From: Actinomycetota bacterium
GTDB taxonomy: Bacteria; Actinomycetota; Acidimicrobiia; Acidimicrobiales; Poriferisodalaceae
Assembly: GCA_013151655.1 (NCBI GenBank)
Contig: JAADHX010000288.1
Location: 1-9,673 of the forward strand
DNA: 9,673 bases
Reading direction: 5' to 3'
Below the pieces are notes generated by a model. The model did no database searches. It had not been told where the DNA came from and was given only the letters and a program-made list of their open reading frames with translations. This document shows positions 1 to 7,153 of this stretch, piece by piece (the stretch's first letter is position 1; each line of letters begins with the position of its first letter). Both the position numbers and the translations under genes were made by a program.

Positions 1-213
<213 letters not shown>

Positions 214-245
214 TCAGGCCGCTCGGGCCTGCAGCGGTTCGGCCT

Positions 246-761
246 CTATGACTCGATTTTGGATACTGCGTCGCCGGTCAGGTCAGAACCGGCTGGTCTG
301 CCCGTGAGAGTCATCATGATCGCCTCAGCCGGTCCTTCGATCTTGTCACCGGAGCCGAAACTCCAGTCAATATCGGTTACCACCAACTGCACCCCATCGA
401 GCTTGCTGGTATCGAAGAAGTTCTTCGCCTGCTTGTGGGTTGTCAGGAAGTCGAGCACAGCGCTCAAGACATTCTCGTCGATGTCGCAACTCAGCCCAAG
501 CGGGCGACGGATGTCTTGGCGGTGAATCGTCACATCGCTCAGAGGCATCTCAGGAGGAAATCCAGGAATCGCCGACCTCTTGCCTGCGTTGGTGCGAAGG
601 TCGGCAGCCGTCTCGGCCAAGGTCTTCTCCGAGGCGTATCGGCGGGCGATCGTGTCAGTCATCTCATCGAACTTGAACCGATGCTTCACCATGTTGCCGA
701 ACAACCCCGGGAATGACATGTTGGTGAAGGTCAAGAGGTGCCCAGCAACGTGGTGAAGCAC
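246..761 (-). CDS. TIGR03083/DinB-like maleylpyruvate isomerase-family protein, N-terminally truncated
   Basis: This 171-residue product belongs to the actinobacterial TIGR03083 group, related to mycothiol-dependent maleylpyruvate isomerase in the DinB/YfiT-like superfamily. These are metal-binding four-helix proteins, presumably using mycothiol; the substrate of this subgroup is unknown. Visible hallmarks are VAGHLLTF at residues 5-12, NMSFPGLFG, FDEMTD, and SDVTIHRQDIRRPLG at 75-89, followed by a GSGDKIEGPAEA stretch and LTGDAV near the end. His8, Asp76 and His80 fit the three expected metal ligands. Full-length relatives are about 210 residues and carry roughly 40 residues before VAGHL. 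Here only GTG, Leu, His, His precede it. A TAG at 765-767 closes the same frame two codons upstream, and no good ribosome site precedes the GTG. The gene therefore looks 5'-damaged, although the metal site is intact. It follows the lipoprotein gene by 82 bp on the same strand. Confidence 0.75.
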   Translation of the reverse strand: MLHHVAGHLLTFTNMSFPGLFGNMVKHRFKFDEMTDTIARRYASEKTLAETAADLRTNAGKRSAIPGFPPEMPLSDVTIHRQDIRRPLGLSCDIDENVLSAVLDFLTTHKQAKNFFDTSKLDGVQLVVTDIDWSFGSGDKIEGPAEAIMMTLTGRPAGSDLTGDAVSKIES

Positions 762-843
762 TCTCTAGTTGTTGGAGCCGCCAACGTGGGCGGAGAACCA
801 TCTTCTCAGACCAGCCAGCTCGGTGTTTAGAGGCGCGAGATCA

Positions 844-2244
844 TTAGCCGCTTGGGCCCACAGGAGTGGGCTCGACCCAGATCCCATCGAGGAGTTCACG
901 GTCACCAAGCGGAGCCGAGAGCTCGATCGTAATCGGCGCCAGTTCGTTGCTAGGACAGGTCTGATCGCCCTCGGGCGACACAACACCAATAGCGACACGA
1001 ACCACATCGTCGGTCTCGATCACCTCTGCACGCTGCATTCGCTCGATCCCACTGGCACCGCCAGCGCAGTCAACCTGGTTAACAAGTAGATGCACCGTCG
1101 CGGACGTTGGGTCCAGAGGTTGTTCGGGGTCCAACCGAATTCCAACGCGACCGAGGCCTTCTGGTAGCGCGTAACTAAGTCGGCATTCACCTGCGGAGCT
1201 GCCATCGGAGGACCAGCCCGCATCGGTATATTCGAAGAATTGCAGAAGCGGTCTGTTGGGCACCTCGAAGTTGGCCAACACCGCCGACTTATCGTCACGA
1301 GTCAACGTGCGCCAGCCGTTAAGACGAATAGCTTTGTTATCGATCCTCTCATCCATCAAGGCGACTACCAGCGGGTCATCTGAGTCGGCATCGATGTCGG
1401 GTGGACCATCGAGAGCCGACAACAAGAACGGCCTACCGGTGCGGCAATCGACAAGCGGGTCGCTGCCTGCGTCGGCCATCACGGTGAATGGAGCGTCGAT
1501 AGAAGGAGGTTCTTGCGACTCGTCCCAGAGCTCGCCGCTAAGGCAGAACATTCCTACGCGGTCGGAGAACTCCGCAGCGATGAGCTCCAAATCTGCTTCG
1601 GTGGGTCTGATGATGTCGAGGGTGACCCGGTTGTACAGGTTCCCTGAGCCGGTACCAGACAGTTGAAACTCGCTCCGTCCAAAGAGTCTCTCGACCACAT
1701 CGGACTGCAAGGCCTTTAGTTCAACCTCGGAGAATTCGACCTGAACAACACCAAACGCATATCCGGATTCGCCGACCGTCCAGTCGGCCGTCATCGGCGG
1801 GCGAGGGAGTATTATCGCTATGTCATCTTCACTCGGCCGACGAGCGAGAATCGCCTCCAAATGTGGGCCTGGTTCGTCGGTGAACGCGAGCACCAACGTG
1901 TTGCCCGGGCCGGCAGCAATACGTGACCCAGCGAAGGTGCCCGGGTGCTCAGAGGCATACGTAACTAAAACGCCATCGAGCTCGAATGGTCGCTCCGACG
2001 CTTGGCCAACCGTTCCGACGATGGTCGGGGTCGGTATATCGACATCGCCGCACAGTTGAATTGGCAGCGGGCTCGAAGAAACAGGTACCAACAATGATGT
2101 CGTTGAAGACGTCGATGCGGGAGACGTCTCGGTGACGAGGTCGACCACACCAGCGTTACCGCCGACCTCGCGTTCGCCAACCTCGGAACCACAAGATGCA
2201 ACAACTAGCGCCAGCAACACGAGCGGTCCCACAAACCTCATCAC
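844..2244 (-). CDS. Secreted lipoprotein of unknown function, two putative domains
   Basis: The 466-residue product begins with a lipoprotein signal: Arg3, a hydrophobic run, then VASC with the lipidated cysteine at residue 18. A Ser/Thr-rich linker (about 36-58) follows, as expected for a protein tethered outside the cytoplasmic membrane. I see two regions behind it. Region one (about 62-240) contains HLEAILARRPSEDDIAIILP, VVQVEFSEVELKALQ and LDIIRPTEADLELIAAEF, and has Cys65 and Cys234. Region two (about 262-455) contains NGWRTL, ECRLSY, RLDPEQPLDPTSATVHLLV, a VDCAGG turn, ETDDVVRVAIGV, GDQTCPSN and a closing ELSAPLGDRELLDG; its cysteines are 267, 354, 393 and 430. I recall similar C-terminal modules in hypothetical proteins of Acidimicrobiia, but know no function. 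The start is GTG at 2244, or ATG at 2241. GGGAG lies 6 bp before the GTG and 9 bp before the ATG, so both are possible. The gene begins 66 bp after the phosphorylase stop. Confidence 0.85.
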   Translation of the reverse strand: MMRFVGPLVLLALVVASCGSEVGEREVGGNAGVVDLVTETSPASTSSTTSLLVPVSSSPLPIQLCGDVDIPTPTIVGTVGQASERPFELDGVLVTYASEHPGTFAGSRIAAGPGNTLVLAFTDEPGPHLEAILARRPSEDDIAIILPRPPMTADWTVGESGYAFGVVQVEFSEVELKALQSDVVERLFGRSEFQLSGTGSGNLYNRVTLDIIRPTEADLELIAAEFSDRVGMFCLSGELWDESQEPPSIDAPFTVMADAGSDPLVDCRTGRPFLLSALDGPPDIDADSDDPLVVALMDERIDNKAIRLNGWRTLTRDDKSAVLANFEVPNRPLLQFFEYTDAGWSSDGSSAGECRLSYALPEGLGRVGIRLDPEQPLDPTSATVHLLVNQVDCAGGASGIERMQRAEVIETDDVVRVAIGVVSPEGDQTCPSNELAPITIELSAPLGDRELLDGIWVEPTPVGPSG

Positions 2245-2310
2245 GACAGGCTCCCATAGTCGGAGAGACTTGCCACATCGCCTTGCTGGCCCATTGCGTC
2301 GTCTCCAAGA

Positions 2311-3039
2311 TCATCCAGACGCGAACCTCGCAGCCGCACGACTGAAGATACGGGCAAGCTGTTCGACCGTGTCTTTGAGAATGTGATTGATGTCGTCGAG
2401 GCTGAGCGGGTCGCCAGTGAGCCCAGCCGCCATGTTCGAAACCACCCCGATCGACGCATACGGGATGCCTAGCTCGTTGGCCAGGACAACCTCAGGGCAT
2501 CCGGTCATGCCCACCAAATGGGCACCCATCACGCCGGCCATCTTGATCTCGGCCGGAGTTTCGAACCTTGGGCCGTTGGTGCAAATGTAGGTGCCGGTCG
2601 CGGTCATCTTCACGCCTTCGGCTTCGGCGCAAGCCAGCAACAGCGAACGCAGATCGGAGTCGTACGGCTCGGTCATGTCGGTGTGCCTGACGGCATCGTC
2701 GAAGAACGTTAGCTGTCGTCCGTTGGTGAAGTCGATGAACTGATCGATCAGTCGCAGCGAGCCAGGCAGGACTTCAGGATCGATACTGCCGCTCACCGCC
2801 GTGGCCAGAATGGCCGTCGCTCCCACAGAAGCAAGGGCAGAGACGTTGGCCCGGTAGTTGATTCGATGGGGCGGCACCGAATGGTCGGATCCGTGCCGGG
2901 GCAAAAACGCGACGGTTGAACCGGCGAACGTACCCATCGACACCGTGACATCGCCGAAGTCGGTTTCGACCAACAGTGGTTCGACGTCGATCATTCCTGG
3001 CAGCGAATAGAGGCCAGATCCGGTAACGAAGGCAAGCAC
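2311..3039 (-). CDS. Purine nucleoside phosphorylase, probable S-methyl-5'-thioinosine phosphorylase type
   Basis: The 242-residue product is a PNP/MTAP-family phosphorylase: it splits a purine (methylthio)nucleoside with phosphate into the free base and a ribose-1-phosphate, in the cytoplasm. Signature segments in order are GSGLYSLPG (7-15), the phosphate-binding PRHG..H (47-53), VPPHRINYRANV, ATAVSGSIDPE, DQFIDFTNGR, HTDMTEPY, TNGPRFETPAEIKM (154-167) and LVGMTGCPEVVLANE. In adenosine-specific MTA phosphorylases the base is read by an Asp in an ATDYD-like motif. Here the matching stretch is VSNMAAG (200-206) with Asn202, as in 6-oxopurine enzymes such as methylthioinosine phosphorylase. The preference for methylthioinosine, inosine or guanosine is inferred from that. 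The length is close to that of the MTIP group. The GTG start at 3039 is supported by AGGAG four bases upstream, and the N-terminal GSG loop requires it. It is probably the first gene of a minus-strand transcription unit with the lipoprotein. Confidence 0.9.
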   Translation of the reverse strand: MLAFVTGSGLYSLPGMIDVEPLLVETDFGDVTVSMGTFAGSTVAFLPRHGSDHSVPPHRINYRANVSALASVGATAILATAVSGSIDPEVLPGSLRLIDQFIDFTNGRQLTFFDDAVRHTDMTEPYDSDLRSLLLACAEAEGVKMTATGTYICTNGPRFETPAEIKMAGVMGAHLVGMTGCPEVVLANELGIPYASIGVVSNMAAGLTGDPLSLDDINHILKDTVEQLARIFSRAAARFASG

Positions 3040-3116
3040 GGTTCTCCTGAATCGTAAGGCGAGTTAAGTCGAGGCCATATTATGAACCGAAACACTTCAT
3101 CAGGATGGGAAACAGG
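3040..3116. promoter_or_regulatory. Divergent promoter region between the phosphorylase and the oxidoreductase
   Basis: About 77 bp separate the GTG of the minus-strand phosphorylase from the preferred ATG of the plus-strand oxidoreductase, so both promoters must lie here or slightly inside the genes. The AT-rich core at 3076-3086 holds a TATTAT on the plus strand (3078-3083), and on the minus strand a CATAAT covering 3084-3079. Each is one or two bases from a -10 consensus, and the two overlap. I see no convincing -35 element for either direction. AGGAG for the phosphorylase and GGGA for the oxidoreductase mark the two ribosome sites. The promoter assignment is inference. Confidence 0.4.
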
Positions 3117-6100
3117 ATGAACAGCCAAGTTCGGCCGTACCGTCTCGAGGATCGTTACGAAGCCGAACACGGCCGCGTCTTGTTGACGGCCATCCAAGCC
3201 TTAGCGCGGCTACCAGTCGAACAGCTTCGCCGAGATCAAGCTGCCGGTCTCAACACTGCGGCCTTGATCTCGGGTTATCCGGGGTCGCCGCTCGGCGGCT
3301 ATGACCTCGAGATCGCCCGAATGAAACGGCAACTCCCCCACCTTCCAATCGTGCATCAGCCCGCCGTCAACGAAGAACTCGGTGCTACCGCTGTCATGGG
3401 TTCACAGCTTGCAGCCGAACGGCCAGACGCGAAGTACGACGGTGTCGTCGGCATTTGGTACGGCAAGGCTCCCGGCCTCGACCGCGCCAGCGATGCGTTG
3501 CGCCACGGCGTGTTCGCCGGAGCGTCGTCAAGGGGTGGCGCAGTTGTGTTGGTTGGCGACGACCCAGTGGCAAAGTCTTCGACCATGCCATCGTCATCAG
3601 ACGCATCCCTGGTCGATCTACACATGCCGATTCTTTATCCTGGCACCGTTGCCGAATGCCTAGAGCTTGGCCTCCACGCCGTAGCGATGTCGCGTGCGTC
3701 TGGGCTCTGGTCGGCGATGAAGATCGTCACGCCGGTAGCAGACGGCTCGGCCACAGTCGATCTTCCGGTGCTGACCCAAGACATTGTCATGCCTACGATG
3801 GAGGTCAACGGGACAACCTGGCAGTGCCATCCAAACGCGGTGTTCTTGGGGCCGCGCATGGTGGCGGTCGAGCGCGAGTTTCGCGAGGTCAGAACCAAGC
3901 TGGCATACCAGTACGGCGTCCAAAATGGCCTCAACAAAGTAACCGTCAACCCCGAAGATGCCTGGATCGGCCTCGTGGCTACCGGCTTCACCTACTACCA
4001 GATGCTTGAGGCCCTTCGTCGTCTTGGTCTTGGCACCGACCGCGATTTGGCCGACGCCGGAATCCGTATCTTGCACCTAAGAATGCCGGTCCCGTTCGAC
4101 ACCGACGTCGTGCGGCAATTCGCCCGCGGACTCGACGAGGTTGTGGTCGTCGAGGAGAAGAACGCCACGCTTGAGTGGCTCATCAAAGATGCGCTGTACG
4201 CCGCCGCGGAGAGACCGACCGTAGTCGGCAAAACCCATGAGAACGGCGACGAGTTGATGGTCAGCTGGGGTCGCCTAGACGCGGATGCCATCGTCGGCGG
4301 GCTGCGAACCAGGCTAGCCAAGCGCCTTGAGTCACGCCTCTCGACCCCAGAACATGTCCTCGCGAAACCCAAACGAGAACTGATTCCTCTGACCGAGAAC
4401 CGGGCCCCGTTCTTCTGCGCAGGGTGCCCTCACAACTGGGGTACAAAGGTGCCAGACGGCACCCTCGTCGGTGCGGGCACGGGCTGTCACGGAATGTCGC
4501 TTCTGATGGACCCCGAACGCGTGGGCGAGACCATCGGAATCACCGCGATGGGCAACGAAGGAGGCCAGTGGATCGGGATGGCGCCATTCGTCGACACCGA
4601 TCACATAGTCCAGAACTTTGGCGACGGAACCTACTTCCACTCTGGCCAACTCGCCGTCCAAGCGGCCATCGGAGCTGAAGTTTCGGTCACGTTCAAGATT
4701 CTGTACAACGACACCGTGGCCATGACTGGCGGCCAGGAAGCCAGCCACCGCATTGCGGTGCCCGAACTGGTGGCAACTTTGCTGGCACACGGCGTGGCCA
4801 AGGTGATGATCACCACCGACGACGTTGGCAGCTACGACCGTGGTTCGATCCCGAAAGGAGTCGAAGTCTGGGATCGAACCCGCATAGTGGAGGCCCAAGA
4901 AGAACTAGCCGCCACCGAGGGCGTAACCATTCTTATTCATCATCAGGCGTGCGCAGCCGAACTCCGCCGAGATCGAAAGCGCGGGCTCGCCGAAACACCG
5001 ACCACGCGTGTCTTGATCAACCACCGAATCTGCGAAGGCTGTGGTGATTGCGGCGATGTCAGCAACTGTTTGTCGGTCGAACCAGTGGACACTCCCCTAG
5101 GCCGCAAGACAAGCATCAATCAGCTCAGCTGCAATGTCGACTACTCGTGTCTGAACGGCGACTGTCCATCGTTCATGACCGTCGAGATGAACCAGAAGAG
5201 CAGCAACCCCATTCTGTCGCCGCCCGACGTCGCAGATCCGCCACTTAGTGACGCCGCGGCTGGTCCCGTCAACATTCGCATGGCCGGAATCGGCGGCACA
5301 GGCGTAGTGACTGTGGCCCAGATTCTGGCGACCGCAGCGATGACCGACGGGTGGACTGTCAGTGGTTTGGACCAGACCGGGTTATCGCAAAAGGCCGGCC
5401 CGGTGATCTCGGACATCAGCCTGATACGTGGCGACAATGTTCAATCGAACGTCATAGGTACCGGTGGCGCCGACGTCATTCTCGCCTTCGATGAGTTGGT
5501 CGCAGCATCCGATGGATCCCTTCTAGCAGGCGCAGACGATCGGACCAGAGTGATCGCCTCGACAACCGTCTCACCAACCGGTCGCATGATCTCGAGCCCA
5601 GACATTGAGTACCCATCAGGGCTACGACAACGGCTTGAGGCTCGATCCCAAACTGGCCGCAACCATTGGGTCGACGCAACCCGCCTTACGCAACTGCTGA
5701 CCGGCTCACCAACGAGTGCGAACGTGTTCTTGTTGGGTGTCGGTGTCCAGAGTGGGGCTGTTCCTGTTGCCATCGCGGCCATCCACAACGCGATCCGCCT
5801 CAACGGTGTTGCCGTCGAGGCCAATCTGGCAGCTCTCGACTGGGGCCGATCTTGGGTAGACGACCCAGTCGGCGTCGCCGCTAGCGCGGATGCGGCCAGC
5901 CCAACAATCGCCACCGACACCATGACCGTACCGGAACTCGCGACTGCTCTGGCAAGCCGCGTCGGGGCGCTCGACAGCTCGATCGTCGACCTCGTAACCA
6001 TGCTCGCCGCAGATCTTGTCGACTACCAGGACGAGGGCTACGCCGAGCAGTACGTCAGCATCGTCGAACGCGCTCACGTGGCTGAACGTTCAGTCAGACA

Positions 6101-6599
6101 GCAGCCGTTCTCCTTCACCGAATCGGTGGCCCGCCATCTGCACAAGTTGATGGCATACAAGGACGAGTACGAGGTTGCGCGCCTGATGTTGCTTCCAGAA
6201 GCTCGATCAGAAGCCGACGGCCTAGCCGGCCCCGATGCCAAGGTCACTTGGCGGCTGCATCCACCGATGCTTCGAGCGCTCGGAATGAAGAAGAAGCTGA
6301 AGATGCCACCGCTCAGCACGTCGGCAATCAAGGCCCTCCGAGCTGGCAAGCGGCTGCGGGGCAAGGTATATGACCCGTTCGGCAGAGCCGAGTTACGTCG
6401 CTTGGAACGCGAACTTCGCGACGACTACATCGACGCCGTCGACACCTTGATCGCAGAACTGTCGACCGAGAACATCGCGGTCGCAACAGAAATTGCAGCC
6501 TTACCAGACTCGGTTCGTGGCTACGAGAGTCTCAAGGCCCGTCGGGCTATGGCCTACCAAGCCGAACTCGCCGACGCCCTCGCCGCCTACGTCGGGTAG
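3117..6599 (+). CDS. Indolepyruvate ferredoxin oxidoreductase, fused alpha/beta long form
   Basis: This 1160-residue cytoplasmic enzyme oxidatively decarboxylates aryl-pyruvates (indolepyruvate, phenylpyruvate and similar) to acyl-CoA with ferredoxin as acceptor, late in aromatic amino acid breakdown. Domains in order: an N-terminal pyrimidine-binding part with SGYPGSPLGGYD (52-63); a thiamine diphosphate part with FCAGCPHN (433-440), GTGCHGM and GDGTYFHSG (502-510), with Asn531 completing the metal/TPP motif; a [4Fe-4S] segment with cysteines 639, 642, 645, 651, 672, 678 and 683 (CEGCGDC...SC...SCLNGDCPS); a gamma-type domain opening with GIGGTGVV (724-731) and LDQTGLSQKAGPV; and a C-terminal helical DUF6537-like region (about 930-1150) with MAYKDEYEVARL and KVYDPFGRAELRRLER. 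The order and length match the single-chain proteobacterial/actinobacterial form. ATG 3117 is preferred because GGGA lies six bases upstream. ATG 3105, in frame, has no spaced ribosome site and would add four residues. No key residue appears to be missing. Confidence 0.95.
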   Translation: MNSQVRPYRLEDRYEAEHGRVLLTAIQALARLPVEQLRRDQAAGLNTAALISGYPGSPLGGYDLEIARMKRQLPHLPIVHQPAVNEELGATAVMGSQLAAERPDAKYDGVVGIWYGKAPGLDRASDALRHGVFAGASSRGGAVVLVGDDPVAKSSTMPSSSDASLVDLHMPILYPGTVAECLELGLHAVAMSRASGLWSAMKIVTPVADGSATVDLPVLTQDIVMPTMEVNGTTWQCHPNAVFLGPRMVAVEREFREVRTKLAYQYGVQNGLNKVTVNPEDAWIGLVATGFTYYQMLEALRRLGLGTDRDLADAGIRILHLRMPVPFDTDVVRQFARGLDEVVVVEEKNATLEWLIKDALYAAAERPTVVGKTHENGDELMVSWGRLDADAIVGGLRTRLAKRLESRLSTPEHVLAKPKRELIPLTENRAPFFCAGCPHNWGTKVPDGTLVGAGTGCHGMSLLMDPERVGETIGITAMGNEGGQWIGMAPFVDTDHIVQNFGDGTYFHSGQLAVQAAIGAEVSVTFKILYNDTVAMTGGQEASHRIAVPELVATLLAHGVAKVMITTDDVGSYDRGSIPKGVEVWDRTRIVEAQEELAATEGVTILIHHQACAAELRRDRKRGLAETPTTRVLINHRICEGCGDCGDVSNCLSVEPVDTPLGRKTSINQLSCNVDYSCLNGDCPSFMTVEMNQKSSNPILSPPDVADPPLSDAAAGPVNIRMAGIGGTGVVTVAQILATAAMTDGWTVSGLDQTGLSQKAGPVISDISLIRGDNVQSNVIGTGGADVILAFDELVAASDGSLLAGADDRTRVIASTTVSPTGRMISSPDIEYPSGLRQRLEARSQTGRNHWVDATRLTQLLTGSPTSANVFLLGVGVQSGAVPVAIAAIHNAIRLNGVAVEANLAALDWGRSWVDDPVGVAASADAASPTIATDTMTVPELATALASRVGALDSSIVDLVTMLAADLVDYQDEGYAEQYVSIVERAHVAERSVRQQPFSFTESVARHLHKLMAYKDEYEVARLMLLPEARSEADGLAGPDAKVTWRLHPPMLRALGMKKKLKMPPLSTSAIKALRAGKRLRGKVYDPFGRAELRRLERELRDDYIDAVDTLIAELSTENIAVATEIAALPDSVRGYESLKARRAMAYQAELADALAAYVG

Positions 6600-6612
6600 G
6601 CCCGCTGGGAAC

Positions 6613-6630
6613 CGCTCACCTCCGTGAGTG
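6613..6630. terminator. Hairpin between convergent genes, possible bidirectional terminator
   Basis: CTCAC (6615-6619), a CTCC loop and GTGAG (6624-6628) form a perfect five-pair stem. It extends by a G-U and a C-G pair to seven. It lies 13 bp past the oxidoreductase stop and 22 bp past the stop of the minus-strand gene, where a shared terminator would be expected. The plus-side tail (TGGTTTGGG) is only weakly T-rich, so it is not a classical intrinsic terminator. Confidence 0.35.
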
Positions 6631-6652
6631 TGGTTTGGGCTGTAGGCAACCG

Positions 6653-7138
6653 CTACGGAATGGTCTGGGTAGCAGTTGGAGAAGAGAAGTCGTCGGTGTT
6701 GTCGCCAACTTGGCGCTCAAGACGTTCGAGTTCGGCGCGAACCACGGCCGACGTTTCGAGTTGCTCCAAAACCTGATCGACAAAGTCGCACATCTTGGAC
6801 GCGTCGCGTGCTGCGGTTGCGATCTCGACCGAGTTCGACCCAGCGTCGATCCAGACCGATGCGGTCACCACACCATTGGCCTCCGTCAGCGCCGCCAGCC
6901 CGCCGAGATCAGCAGAAGCGCTCTGAACCGCGTCGGCGGTCATTTGTTTGTCGACTAAACCGCTGTGGCTTCGGGGCACGTCGGTTGTCGCGCTGCACCA
7001 TAAAGCGTCGCCGTCGGGGTCGATATTGACCGGCCGGTCGTCCACGGTGGCGATAAGTCTTCCCGCGCTGCCGTCGAAACCAACAGGCCCAAGCTGCCTT
7101 TCATGAAGAGCCGCAAGTTTTTCGTTTGTGGTGGTCAT
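6653..7138 (-). CDS. Hypothetical 161-residue alpha/beta protein, second gene of the coiled-coil operon
   Basis: I do not recognise this protein. It has no signal peptide or membrane segment and is acidic. The predicted layout is a short N-terminal helix (MTTTNEKLAALHERQ), a beta section with GRLIATVDDRPVNIDPDGDALWCSA (about residues 26-50), a loop and helix around 65-85, a second beta section GVVTASVWIDAGSNSVEIAT (about 89-108), a helix ARDASKMCDFVDQVLEQLE, and a charged helical tail ending in a Ser/Thr/Pro-rich stretch. This order of strands and helices recalls YbjN or secretion-chaperone (CesT-like) folds, a loose structural impression only. Its ATG at 7138 lies 15 bp after the stop of the coiled-coil gene, so the two are almost certainly cotranscribed and may work together. 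The ribosome site (GGACGAG) is weak, which fits translational coupling. Confidence 0.75.
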   Translation of the reverse strand: MTTTNEKLAALHERQLGPVGFDGSAGRLIATVDDRPVNIDPDGDALWCSATTDVPRSHSGLVDKQMTADAVQSASADLGGLAALTEANGVVTASVWIDAGSNSVEIATAARDASKMCDFVDQVLEQLETSAVVRAELERLERQVGDNTDDFSSPTATQTIP

Positions 7139-7153
7139 GTCTCGTCCATTTCG

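Noticed and set aside
765..1007. Minus-strand open frame of 80 codons ending just before the truncated TIGR03083 gene
   Set aside because: Most of it is a shadow of the lipoprotein 3' end. Only its last 27 codons lie between genes, discussed as a possible lost N-terminus.
1256..1666. Plus-strand open frame of 136 codons opposite the lipoprotein
   Set aside because: Ser-rich shadow translation; the minus-strand gene has a lipobox, a ribosome site and patterned domains.
4332..4898. Minus-strand open frame of 188 codons inside the oxidoreductase gene
   Set aside because: It lies opposite the conserved thiamine-diphosphate motifs and has no family features of its own.
5441..6001. Minus-strand open frame of 186 codons inside the oxidoreductase gene
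   Set aside because: The plus strand here encodes recognisable oxidoreductase sequence; the opposite frame is a high-GC shadow.
6600..6652. Small RNA or tRNA between the convergent genes
   Set aside because: Only 53 bp with a single short hairpin; no cloverleaf or promoter is visible.
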